A stretch of 64,000 bases of DNA from Diaminobutyricibacter sp. McL0608. Lineage in GTDB: Bacteria; Actinomycetota; Actinomycetes; Actinomycetales; Microbacteriaceae. The notes below the pieces were generated by a model, which saw nothing but the letters and a program-made list of their open reading frames with translations, was not told the origin of the DNA and searched no databases. Shown here one piece after another: positions 9,387-17,548 of the stretch (the stretch's first letter is position 1; each line of letters starts with the position of its first letter). The translations under genes and the position numbers were made by a program. The DNA lies in NCBI RefSeq assembly GCF_039613825.1, contig NZ_CP154826.1, positions 496,001 to 560,000 of the forward strand, written 5' to 3'.

Positions 9387-10369
9387 CGGACAACTCCCTG
9401 CTCAAGTTCGCCAGCACGGAGGCAGGCGACTTCGCGTCCTGGTTCGATTGGTGCGAGCATGGGGGACACTCTTCGGCAGACGTCGCTTGCTGAAGGGCAA
9501 CGCAGATGAAATGTGCATCCTGATGGAAGCTCGCCGGGGTCGGGCGGATCGCCTGGGAGGCCAGCCGGGGCATATCGCGCGGCGGGGTCCCCCACTAGAG
9601 GGAAGGCACGTGCTAAGGCTGCTGAATATGGGTGGTGAGGTTGACCGAAGACTTTCGCCGCCGGTCCCTCCTCTACTATCCGTCCGGCGTACATCACGGC
9701 GATCCGGTCGCATGCCGAACTCAGGACGGAGAGGTCGTGGCTGATCAGCATGAGCCCGAGGCCGAGCTCGTGCACGAGATCGGTGAGTACCTTCATCACC
9801 TGCGCCTGCACCATGACGTCGAGAGCGGTGGTTGGTTCGTCGGCGATGATGAGCTGCGGGCGGCAGGCGAGGGCCATCGCGATCATCACCCGCTGTTTCT
9901 GGCCCCCGGAGAGCTGGTGAGGATAAGAGCGTGCGCTGGAATTCGGGAGGCCCACTTGCTCGAGCAACTCGCTGACGCGGGACTTTGCGGTCGACTTCGA
10001 GGCGCTGGAATCGTGGAGGAGGATCGGCTCAGCGATTTGTTCGCCCACACGCTGCACCGGATTCAGCGAGTGCATTGCACCCTGGAAAACCGTCGAAGCC
10101 TCAGCCCAACGCAGTGCCCTCAACTCTCCCCAGCGTGCTACGTTGACGTCCCGACCGTGCACGAACACTTGACCCGTGACCCTTGCGCTCTTTGGATGCA
10201 ACCGGAGAACCGTGCTGGCCAACGTGGACTTGCCGCACCCCGATTCGCCTGCGATCCCGAGGCTTTCGCCGGCATTGAGCACGAGGTCTACTCCGCGCAC
10301 GGCCGGGACGTCGCCCCGAGCCGTCTTGTATGTCACGTTGAGGTCGTGGATTTCGAGAAGTGCGCTCAT
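9383..10369 (-). CDS. Oligopeptide/dipeptide ABC transporter ATP-binding protein (DppD/OppD type)
   Basis: A 328-residue ATPase starting at [10 protein letters not shown]; a longer open frame reaching upstream is only antisense readthrough of the permease gene. Walker A is GESGCGKST (41-49), the signature is LSGGQKQRV, Walker B is [13 protein letters not shown], and the switch histidine lies in ISHDLSV. The C-terminal oligo_HPY domain has GCTFHLRCP. The ATG at 10369 overlaps the permease stop in a TGATG arrangement, so translation is coupled. With the next gene it forms the cytoplasmic ATPase pair of the importer. Confidence 0.93.
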   Translation of the reverse strand: MSALLEIHDLNVTYKTARGDVPAVRGVDLVLNAGESLGIAGESGCGKSTLASTVLRLHPKSARVTGQVFVHGRDVNVARWGELRALRWAEASTVFQGAMHSLNPVQRVGEQIAEPILLHDSSASKSTAKSRVSELLEQVGLPNSSARSYPHQLSGGQKQRVMIAMALACRPQLIIADEPTTALDVMVQAQVMKVLTDLVHELGLGLMLISHDLSVLSSACDRIAVMYAGRIVEEGPAAKVFGQPHHPYSAALARAFPLVGDPAARYAPAGLPGDPPDPGELPSGCTFHLRCPSASDVCRRVSPMLAPIEPGREVACLRAGELEQGVVR

Positions 10370-11280
10370 CAGCGGTCCTTCAGTTTCGGGTTTACAATTT
10401 CTTCTAGTGCCTGGCCGACGAGGGTGAAGGCGAGCACAACCAGTACAACGCAGACGCCAGGCGGAATAATGAGCCACCATGCTCCGAGCGACATGGCGCC
10501 GTTCGAGAACGCCGAGTCCAGCATTGTTCCCCAGGACACGTTCGTAGGATCGCCAAGGCCGAGGAACGACATCGTGGTCTCGGCCAGGATGGCGCCAGCA
10601 ACTGTGAGCGTCGTATTGGCGAATACGAGGGGCAACACATTTGGGAGTACATGGCGTCCCATCAGGTGCCAGCTGCCGCTGCCGAGCACGCGGGCGCGCT
10701 CCATGTAGCTCCGCTCTTTGATAGAAAGTGTCTGCGCCCGGATCAGGAGGGCTGTGCTCGGCCAGCCGGTCACTCCGATGACGATGATGATGGTGGTAAG
10801 GGAGCCGCCGAGCAAGGTCGCCAGCACGAGCGCGAGTGGTAGGAATGGGATAACTAGGAACCACTCGGTGAACCGGAACAATAGTCCGCCCACCCAGCCT
10901 TCGAAGATCGCCGAAGCGATTCCGATCACCGTGCCGATGACCATCGAAATCAGCGTCGCCGTGAGGCCGACAAGCAGAGACACTCGTGCGCCGTAGATGA
11001 GAAGAGTGAGCACTGACCGGCCCGCGTCGTCAGTTCCGAGCCAATACTCGGAAGAGGGTGCGCCCATGATGGGTCCGGTGGCCTCAGTAGTCTTCAGGCC
11101 GTTCGGATCGGCGAGGACCGGCGCTAAAACGGCGACGGCTGCGAAGGCGACCAGAATAAAGAGGCCGAGCATCCCGAGGCGGCGTCGACGGAATTCCTGC
11201 CATATTCGAGCTGCGGATGCCTTGCGCAACTTCCAGATCACTGCGCGCGGGCTGAGTTGTGTTTGCGAGATGGATGTCAT
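10369..11280 (-). CDS. Oligopeptide/dipeptide ABC transporter permease (DppC/OppC type)
   Basis: A 303-residue inner-membrane permease. A basic N-terminus (RRRRLGMLGL) precedes the first membrane helix (LFILVAFAAVAVLAPVLA), then comes the extracytoplasmic loop GTDDAGRSVLTLLIYGAR typical of OppC. Five further helices follow, and the cytoplasmic EAA loop reads approximately ERARVLGSGSWHLMGRHVLPN, which docks on the ATPases. It overlaps the upstream permease by 4 bases (ATGA). Substrate specificity lies mainly in the binding protein, so the peptide cannot be read from this gene. Confidence 0.93.
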   Translation of the reverse strand: MTSISQTQLSPRAVIWKLRKASAARIWQEFRRRRLGMLGLFILVAFAAVAVLAPVLADPNGLKTTEATGPIMGAPSSEYWLGTDDAGRSVLTLLIYGARVSLLVGLTATLISMVIGTVIGIASAIFEGWVGGLLFRFTEWFLVIPFLPLALVLATLLGGSLTTIIIVIGVTGWPSTALLIRAQTLSIKERSYMERARVLGSGSWHLMGRHVLPNVLPLVFANTTLTVAGAILAETTMSFLGLGDPTNVSWGTMLDSAFSNGAMSLGAWWLIIPPGVCVVLVVLAFTLVGQALEEIVNPKLKDR

Positions 11281-12329
11281 AGCTTCACCCGGGGGTCTCT
11301 AACGGCGTAGAAAAGGTTTGCGAGGAAGTTCGCGATGACGACCACGGTCGAGAACATGAGGAAGGTCCCTTGCAGCATCGGTATGTCGGGGATGCGCAGA
11401 GCGTCCGAGGTCAGTAGTCCGAGTCCCGGAATCGAGAAGACCGTTTCTATGGTGATCGCACCGCCCACCGAGAATGCAAGATCGAGCGAGATCATGGTCA
11501 TGACGGGAAGCATTGCGTTGGGCGCCGCGTGTCTGCGTCGAACAAGTGCATCGGGCAACCCTTTTGCGCGTGCCGTCTGGAGATAGGGTTCCCCCATCTC
11601 GTCGAGCATCGATGACCGCATCACGATGGAGTACTCCGCGACGTAGGCGAGGGTCAGCGTCAACACAGGAAGCGTGAGGTGCCAGGCCTCGTCGATGACG
11701 CCGGCGAATGACCACGGATTCATACCTGGAGAATTCAGCCCACCGATGGGAAACAGGCCCGGGAAAGATCCGAAGCCAACGGCGAGCAACATGAAGAGCA
11801 GCAGTCCGAGCCACCAGTCCGGCATCGCGTAGACGATGATCGTACCTGTCGTGGAGACTTTGTCGAACGCCCGTCCGCGGTACCACGCTGCACGTTTTCC
11901 TATCCACAGCCCGATGATGATCGCCAACACAGTCGAGGTGCCGACCAGTATGAGGGAGGGCCATAGCCGTTGCAGGATCATTGACGCGACGGGTTCTCCG
12001 TACTCGTACGAGACGCCAAGGTTGCCAGTAAAGATGTTGGTCAGATATGTCCAGAACTGTTGGGGGAGCGGCTGATTGAGACCCAAACGCTCGGCGATGA
12101 GATGTATCTGTTCCGGAGTGTTCGCGCGCCCGCGCGCGAGAGTCCGCTCGGGGTGAGGGTTGATGACGCGGAACAGGAAGAAGTTGACGACGAGGATGAA
12201 GAAGAGCGTTACTGCGGATCCGAGAGCCCTCCGTCCGATGAAACCCCACGACAGCGTCCGCCGTGCGCCGGCAGTGCGGGCCAGTCGACTCCGGTTCGCC
12301 AGAGCCGGAGCCTCAGGGGCCGCGCTCAT
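11277..12329 (-). CDS. Oligopeptide/dipeptide ABC transporter permease (DppB/OppB type)
   Basis: A 350-residue permease beginning MSAAPEAPAL at 12329; the longer open frame upstream runs antisense through the binding-protein gene and is rejected. After a ~30-residue basic cytoplasmic tail the first helix (GSAVTLFFILVVNFFLF) and the DppB-type motif (ERLGLNQPLPQQFWTYL, GNLGVSYEYGEPV) are seen, then five more helices and an EAA loop (TARAKGLPDALVRRRH). The start overlaps the binding-protein stop as ATGA. It forms the channel with the DppC-type subunit. Confidence 0.92.
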   Translation of the reverse strand: MSAAPEAPALANRSRLARTAGARRTLSWGFIGRRALGSAVTLFFILVVNFFLFRVINPHPERTLARGRANTPEQIHLIAERLGLNQPLPQQFWTYLTNIFTGNLGVSYEYGEPVASMILQRLWPSLILVGTSTVLAIIIGLWIGKRAAWYRGRAFDKVSTTGTIIVYAMPDWWLGLLLFMLLAVGFGSFPGLFPIGGLNSPGMNPWSFAGVIDEAWHLTLPVLTLTLAYVAEYSIVMRSSMLDEMGEPYLQTARAKGLPDALVRRRHAAPNAMLPVMTMISLDLAFSVGGAITIETVFSIPGLGLLTSDALRIPDIPMLQGTFLMFSTVVVIANFLANLFYAVRDPRVKL

Positions 12330-14224
12330 TCGCGGTCTCCGGCCGTCGCCTTGCCGCGTCGTCTCGCGAAGGCCCATCCGGCCGCAATGAGCACCGCCAG
12401 CCCGGCACCGACGATGGCGATGAGATTCGTGTTCTCTGTGCTGCCACTCGAGCCCTTCAACGCGATGGCCGAGCCGTGGGCGTCGACGTTTGGTGCAACA
12501 GTCAGGTAGCTCGCGGCGTCGAGGAGGAGTGAGCCGTTCGGCATTGGTTTCGGGTTCAGCCCGTGGAAGCGATCGCTCCGGTATGCCTGCTCCGACATCG
12601 GATACACCGTGAGAAGGTACGGGGCGTCCCGGTAGAGAATCGCTTGCATCTTCTTGATCTGCTCGCTGCGTTCCGCCGGATCGAGCTGCTGCTTCTGGGC
12701 GGTGTAAAGCTTGTCGTATTCGCTGTTGCAATACCAGGAGTCTGAAAGCAGCCCGCGCTGGCCGCAGGTGAAATAGATAAGCATCGCGTCCGGGTCCTCT
12801 GCATAACTCCAGCCCCACTCGAATATGTCGTAGTCGCCGGACAAAATGACGTTCTGCAATTTGGTGCTATCCATCGACGTGACGGTCGAGTCGATGCCGA
12901 GGTTGCCGAGCCATTCCTTTAGGAGTTCCATTGTGGTGAGCGACGAGCTGTCCTCTGGTCTGGCTATCAACCGCAGCGGCTCCATCGGCGCCCCGTTGGG
13001 TAACCTGAGCTTGCCGTCGTGGCCGCGTTTGTAGCCGGCGGCTGTGAGAAGTTCCGCCGCTTTCGCCGGATCATAGCGGGGCGCGTCCGCACGGGGTGGT
13101 TCCCAGACAAATTTCGAGAAGTCGGGTGTGACGACCGTCGTGGCAGGCTTGGCACCGCCCATGAAAGCGAGCTTGGCGATCTTCGCGCGGTCGATTGCCG
13201 TGTTGAGGGCATACCGAAACTTCGGATCGAGGACAGCTGGATTGGGATCCCCGATACGCGCTCCCGTCTTCGTGTCGATTGATCCTGTGTTGAATGCGAT
13301 TTCGTCGAAGACGCCCGATTGGATGGCGGGCCAACCGGTGATGCCCGGCCGACTGGCGAGCGCCCTGACTTGCAGTGGCGACAAGCCGTCAGCGAAGTCG
13401 ATCTCGCCTTTCACCAGCGCCTGGACCTCAGTGTCCAGGGCTTTGAAAACCCTGAACCGGAGCGTGTCGATCTTCGGCCGCCCTCCCCAATAGTTCGGGT
13501 TCGCCTCGAGTTGATAGGTCGAACTACCCGCCGCACCAGCGACGAGCCGGAAGGGTCCTGAGCTGACAACATTCGGAGGCGTGTTCGGGAAAGACGTCAG
13601 CTGGCTATCGCTGATATGTGACCAAACATGCTCGGGGATGATAGGTATCGGTATTGCTGGAAGGGTGGCGTTTGGGTGGTCGAGATGGAGCAGGACAGTC
13701 TTCTCGTCGGGGGCAGTCACTTTGGTGACAGATGTGAGGAAGTTGCCCCAGTTCGCTTGGGCAGGACCGCCGGAGATAACCCGGTTGAGGGTGTAGGCGA
13801 CGTCTTTCGACGTCAAAGGCTTCCCATCTGACCACTTGAGGCCGGAGCGGATGTGGTAGGTCCAGGTCAGTCCATCAGCTGATCTGGACCACGATGTCGC
13901 TAGCCGTGGTTGTAGTGAGAGGTCCTTGTTTGAGTCCTGGGTCAGGCTGTCGTACATGAGGTCGTACACAAGGGTGGCCGAAGACTCAATGCCCAGCAGA
14001 GGGTTGAATGAGTCCACCTGGCTGGTCGTCCCGACGGTGAAGGTCGTCTTGCCTATTGGCGGCTCGGTGGCCGCCGTAGCGGAAGAAACGGGGATGCCCA
14101 TGACGAGAGCCAACATTGCGGCTAAACCCGCGATAATCCGGGGCGCGCTGCGTTTCATCGGGCCACCGACACCGTTCGTGTTGGATCGGGCTCCGCGTCG
14201 CTCGTTTGGATGTCGTTTACGCAT
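12326..14224 (-). CDS. Peptide ABC transporter substrate-binding protein with C-terminal membrane anchor
   Basis: Family-5 (SBP_bac_5) binding protein of about 632 residues. The export signal is a basic start (MKRSAPR at 14158) followed by a hydrophobic stretch and an SATA cleavage site. There is no lipobox cysteine; instead the protein ends with a hydrophobic helix and a basic tail (FARRRGK), so it is probably tethered by its C-terminus. The binding-domain signature runs from TFTVGTTSQVDSFNPL through YHIRSGLKWSDGKPL. The start may be the ATG at 14224, which has AAGGGAG 13 bases upstream, or the ATG at 14158 directly before the signal peptide. As first gene of the operon it sets substrate choice. 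Confidence 0.88.
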   Translation of the reverse strand: MRKRHPNERRGARSNTNGVGGPMKRSAPRIIAGLAAMLALVMGIPVSSATAATEPPIGKTTFTVGTTSQVDSFNPLLGIESSATLVYDLMYDSLTQDSNKDLSLQPRLATSWSRSADGLTWTYHIRSGLKWSDGKPLTSKDVAYTLNRVISGGPAQANWGNFLTSVTKVTAPDEKTVLLHLDHPNATLPAIPIPIIPEHVWSHISDSQLTSFPNTPPNVVSSGPFRLVAGAAGSSTYQLEANPNYWGGRPKIDTLRFRVFKALDTEVQALVKGEIDFADGLSPLQVRALASRPGITGWPAIQSGVFDEIAFNTGSIDTKTGARIGDPNPAVLDPKFRYALNTAIDRAKIAKLAFMGGAKPATTVVTPDFSKFVWEPPRADAPRYDPAKAAELLTAAGYKRGHDGKLRLPNGAPMEPLRLIARPEDSSSLTTMELLKEWLGNLGIDSTVTSMDSTKLQNVILSGDYDIFEWGWSYAEDPDAMLIYFTCGQRGLLSDSWYCNSEYDKLYTAQKQQLDPAERSEQIKKMQAILYRDAPYLLTVYPMSEQAYRSDRFHGLNPKPMPNGSLLLDAASYLTVAPNVDAHGSAIALKGSSGSTENTNLIAIVGAGLAVLIAAGWAFARRRGKATAGDRE

Positions 14225-14574
14225 CGCATTGCTGAAACTCCCTTGTCCCATGCGCTTATCGGTACGGACCACCCATTCGTGTCCGCCCCTTGCCAGACTG
14301 CAAGTGGTTAGGAGGTGCGGCCCGTGACGCGCTGTCGATCAGTACACACCGAGACCCAACGCCGATCGTTGTCCGCACAGCCAACGCAGGAGAACGAACG
14401 GTTGGCGATGACGACAATGCGCGCTGCGCTGGAGGACATCTCGCGTCGCCGAAGTTACCAATAGTGCGACGACGGTAGCCCGGACCGCAGCGATGCGGCG
14501 CTACGCTTCTGGCGGATTCGGCGTCTACATCTGAGCTCTCCTTGTCCGCAGGTCATAACTGAAACGTTCACGTA

Positions 14575-14590
14575 TGAAACGATCGTATCA
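14575..14590. promoter_or_regulatory. 16-bp palindrome, candidate operator upstream of the peptide operon
   Basis: TGAAACGATCGTATCA is symmetric at 7 of 8 base pairs about the centre of GATC. A partial direct repeat of its left arm (GAAACGTTCACGTAT) lies immediately before it. It sits about 350 bases upstream of the binding-protein start. The size and symmetry suit a dimeric LacI- or GntR-type repressor; which regulator binds is unknown. Confidence 0.5.
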
Positions 14591-14767
14591 ATTTATCGCG
14601 TAATCTTGGGCGGGGCCTGAGGATCGGAACGCTTGCTCCCGGAATCCGGGAGGAGGCTTCGACTGGTAATTCGCAATCCGGACAATCACCTGTGATCGAA
14701 GGCTCTTCTTCGTAAGACATCTGCTCTGCTTCGGTTGGCTTCCAGACGGATCTCACGCTTGTTTGCT

Positions 14768-14783
14768 ACATGCTATAGCTATT
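14768..14783. promoter_or_regulatory. GCTATAGC-centred palindrome (site 3)
   Basis: ACATGCTATAGCTATT shares the exact 10-mer ATGCTATAGC with the palindrome beside the SDR start at 20.58 kb (read on the minus strand there). It is about 290 bases upstream of the ceramidase-like gene. Likely an operator for a regulator common to both ends of the 15.0-20.6 kb block. Confidence 0.45.
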
Positions 14784-15062
14784 ATGGTAATTGCATAGCG
14801 ATTCGCTGCCGGTTCGCCCAACGCGACCCTCAACGAGACGATCACGAAAGAGCCGAGGAGCGATGGTCGATTCATCCGCCAAAGATGAGCCGCTACACGT
14901 AGCGCTCGTCGCGCTGCCCATTCGACCTGCACAGCTCGGACGCCAGCTGCTCCGACCACCGCGATCTTCAATCCGCTCGCAGGCGGGCGCGCTGTCGCTG
15001 AGGTGACGGTTGGCCATCCGCGAGTTCATGATTGATCGGAGACTATCTGTGGAGGAGAACCG

Positions 15063-16436
15063 ATGACCTCACTCGGCACCCGGCTCAGCGTCGCCCACAC
15101 TGACGGCACGATCGGAGTGGCACGGCGCGACGTGACGCCTCTCCTCGGCATCCGCGCCAAGAACTGGGGTCCAGCCGACTGGGAAACGTCCGAGGGCTCG
15201 CACCATCCGATGACGCTAACAGCGCTGGCCTTCGCCGCCGAGGAGCCACTATTGCTGATCGCAGTGGACGGCTCCTGGTGGCGACGCGTCGACGACGAGT
15301 GGTCAGTTCGGTCACGCATTCTCGGCGGGCTCGGCCTGGCGCCTCACCAGCTGATGTTCTCGCTTTCCCACACCCACGCGGGGCCTGTGCTCTGTACCGG
15401 CGACACCCATCTCGCCGGCGGCGAGCTGATCGGGCCCTATCTCCGTAGGCTGGCGGACGCGGGGATCGAAGCTGGCCGAGAAGCGCTCGCGAACGCCGAG
15501 AACGCCCGGGTCGAATGGACGACGGGACGCTGCGCACTGGCCGGCAATCGGGAGCTCGACCTCGACGGTCGGGCGCTTGTTGGCTTCAACCCGGACGCGA
15601 CCCCGGCCGACGACTGCGTGCTGATCGGCCGGGTGACCGCGACGGGTGGGCGCACGCTTGCAACCGTAGTCAACTACGCGTGCCACCCCACGACACTCGC
15701 CTGGCAGAACCGGCTCGTCTCGCCCGACTACGTCGGTACCCTTCGCGAGACTGTCGAGGAGGCGACGGATGCCCCATGTGTGTTCCTCCAGGGAGCCTCC
15801 GGCGAGCTCGCGCCGCGGGAGCAGTACACTGGCGACCTCAGCGTGGCGGATCGGCACGGCCGGGCCCTAGGTTTGGCCGTGCTCTCGGCCCTCGCCTTGC
15901 TGCCGGCGCCGGGCAAGGAACTGGAGCTCACCGAGGTGGTGGAGTCGGGGGCGCCACTTGGTATCTGGGCGGAATGCCCGCAGGATGCGCGGATGGCAAG
16001 GCGCAGTATCCAGGGCTCGGTGACGCTTGACCTCGTCGACTTGCCGAGTATGGACGAGCTCGAGGAACGCTGGTCCGACATCGATCCGCGCAGCCGGGCA
16101 GAGCGGCTCGGGCGGGCGCGCAATCTGCGCGACGGCTATATCGACGGGCCGGCCGTCGAGCATCCGTTCTGGGTGTGGCGGGTCGGCGATGCGGTGCTGG
16201 CAGCCCATCCCGGCGAGGCGTATTCGCGACTGCAGAGCCGCCTGCGCGCTGCGTTCCCCGAGACACCGATTGTCGTCATGAACCTGACCAACGGGCCGGG
16301 TTTCGTGTACCTGCCCACTGACGAAGCGTACGAACGGGGCGCGTACCAGGCCTGGCAGAGTCCGCTCGCGCCCGGCTCGCTCGACCGTCTCGAGGGCGCC
16401 ATGGTCGAATCGATCAGTGCGATCCTCGAGGAGTGA
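15063..16436 (+). CDS. Neutral/alkaline ceramidase-fold hydrolase
   Basis: A 457-residue protein related to the N-terminal domain of neutral/alkaline non-lysosomal ceramidase. Zinc-ligand-like histidines appear in SLSHTHAGP (near 99-107) and in NYACHPTT (near 202-209), the order seen in that family; MNLTNGPGFVYLPTD near the C-terminus is also characteristic. It is shorter than true ceramidases and lacks a signal peptide, so it probably cleaves an amide or ester of a small molecule in the cytoplasm. The start ATG has GGAGGAG 6 bases upstream. It heads a plus-strand operon with SDR and enolase-superfamily genes, pointing to opening of a sugar-acid or amide substrate before oxidation and dehydration. 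Confidence 0.8.
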   Translation: MTSLGTRLSVAHTDGTIGVARRDVTPLLGIRAKNWGPADWETSEGSHHPMTLTALAFAAEEPLLLIAVDGSWWRRVDDEWSVRSRILGGLGLAPHQLMFSLSHTHAGPVLCTGDTHLAGGELIGPYLRRLADAGIEAGREALANAENARVEWTTGRCALAGNRELDLDGRALVGFNPDATPADDCVLIGRVTATGGRTLATVVNYACHPTTLAWQNRLVSPDYVGTLRETVEEATDAPCVFLQGASGELAPREQYTGDLSVADRHGRALGLAVLSALALLPAPGKELELTEVVESGAPLGIWAECPQDARMARRSIQGSVTLDLVDLPSMDELEERWSDIDPRSRAERLGRARNLRDGYIDGPAVEHPFWVWRVGDAVLAAHPGEAYSRLQSRLRAAFPETPIVVMNLTNGPGFVYLPTDEAYERGAYQAWQSPLAPGSLDRLEGAMVESISAILEE

Positions 16437-16439
16437 TGG

Positions 16440-16755
16440 ATGACAATGAGGTCCTCACCGGGCACCGCTCGCGCCTCCAACGAAATCGACGCTGGACCGA
16501 CAGTTCGCTCCGGCACCCGGCGCGGCCTTCTCATCGGCCTTGGAGGGGCCACTCTCGTCTCGCTGACCGGGGGAACGGATCACTATCGTGCGTTCGGATG
16601 CCGCTTCTGTGGTGAGCGCCTCGAACTCGCCAGCCGGCGACTTCGTCTCCGGGACCACGCTGCTGCAGTCGGCGAACGTGAAGACAGGCACGAAGCGGGT
16701 TAGTTTCCCCGCGAGTCGCCCCGTGTCGTCGCCGGTGGAAAACAAAACGGTCTGA
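16440..16755 (+). pseudogene. Possible decayed Tat-exported protein
   Basis: A frame starting 3 bases after the hydrolase stop encodes TRRGLLIGLGGATLVSLTGG, which looks like a twin-arginine-type signal, and then turns to nonsense composition. A second frame with natural-looking composition (ITIVRSDAASVV, then a GDFVSGTTLLQSANVKTG segment) begins near 16579 and stops at 16755. Joining the two needs a frameshift near 16570. It may be the two ends of a lost secreted protein or a chance arrangement; no family is recognised. Confidence 0.3.
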
Positions 16756-16783
16756 GCACCGAAAGAAGAGTAAGGACACAACA

Positions 16784-17548
16784 ATGAGCACATCCGCACC
16801 CGTCGCCCTCGTCACTGGTGGAGCCGCCGGCATTGGCTGGGAGATCGGACAGAGGCTGGCCGCCGACGGCTATCTCGTCGTCGCCGCCGATCTCGTGCCC
16901 GGGTTCACGATGACGGCACCGGTGGAAGGGATCGTGCATCGACGGCTGAACGTTACGGACCCTGATGACGTCGCACACGTGTTTGGGGCGGTGGGCGCCG
17001 AGTTCGGCCGGCTCGACGTGCTCGTCAACAACGCGGGCATCCAGCGGCATCGGGCGATCGAAGACCTCGGCTGGGACGAGTGGCGGGCCGTCGTCGACGT
17101 GAATCTCAACGGCGTCTTCCTCTGTCTTCAGGCCGCCGGCCGGCAGATGCTGGCGGCAGGCGCTGGGCGTATCGTCAACATCTCGTCCATCTCCTCGCGT
17201 GGCTCGGCAGGGCGGGCTCCGTACGCGTCGACGAAAGCGGCCGTCATCGGTCTCACCGCAACAGCCGGGGCCGAATGGGCCGCTCGGGGAGTGCGGGTCA
17301 ACGCGGTAGCGCCCGGCTACGTCAACACGGGTGTCTTCCGACAGGGCGTCGAGGGCGGAACGCTGGACGAGGCGACAATCCTGAAGCGCATCCCTGCCGG
17401 TCGGGTCGCGGAGCCGAGCGAGATCGCGAATGCCGTTTCGTTTCTGGTCTCCGACCAGGCGTCATATATGACCGGGCAGACGATGTACGTCGACGGCGGT
17501 TTCATGGTCGACTACGGAATCCCGCTGGCCTCGGTGCCGAAACCGTGA
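16784..17548 (+). CDS. SDR-family NAD(P)-dependent oxidoreductase
   Basis: A classical short-chain dehydrogenase of 254 residues: the cofactor loop TGGAAGIG (T-G-x3-G-x-G), NNAG in VLVNNAGIQ, catalytic Ser in VNISSISS and the Y-x-x-x-K of YASTKAA, with the C-terminal GQTMYVDGG end. An acidic residue after strand beta-2 (VVAADL) suggests NAD over NADP. The ATG follows an AAGGA sequence 9 bases upstream. Its stop overlaps the GTG start of the enolase-superfamily gene (GTGA), so the two are translationally coupled; it likely oxidises a hydroxyl of the same sugar-acid-like substrate. Confidence 0.9.
   Translation: MSTSAPVALVTGGAAGIGWEIGQRLAADGYLVVAADLVPGFTMTAPVEGIVHRRLNVTDPDDVAHVFGAVGAEFGRLDVLVNNAGIQRHRAIEDLGWDEWRAVVDVNLNGVFLCLQAAGRQMLAAGAGRIVNISSISSRGSAGRAPYASTKAAVIGLTATAGAEWAARGVRVNAVAPGYVNTGVFRQGVEGGTLDEATILKRIPAGRVAEPSEIANAVSFLVSDQASYMTGQTMYVDGGFMVDYGIPLASVPKP

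Larger units (their letters stand above)
14225..15062. other. Intergenic control region between divergent operons
   Basis: No intact gene is seen in about 840 bases. It must carry the promoters of the peptide operon (minus) and of the hydrolase/SDR operon (plus), and it holds two palindromes listed separately. On the minus strand at 14753-14971 a TTG-initiated frame starts KIAVVGAAGVRAVQV, which resembles the NAD-binding N-terminus of GH4 or Gfo/Idh enzymes. It degenerates within about 20 residues, so it may be a remnant of a lost sugar-metabolism gene. Base composition drops toward A+T between 14560 and 14800, consistent with regulatory DNA. Confidence 0.5.

Noticed and set aside
9632-10708. 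Long plus-strand open frame opposite the ABC genes
   Set aside because: Antisense to two ABC transporter genes with clear motifs; composition (His/Gly/Arg-rich) is that of a high-GC shadow frame.
10370-10864. Upstream extension of the DppD-type ATPase frame
   Set aside because: Runs antisense-like out of frame through the permease; the ATG at 10369 with stop-start overlap is the natural start.
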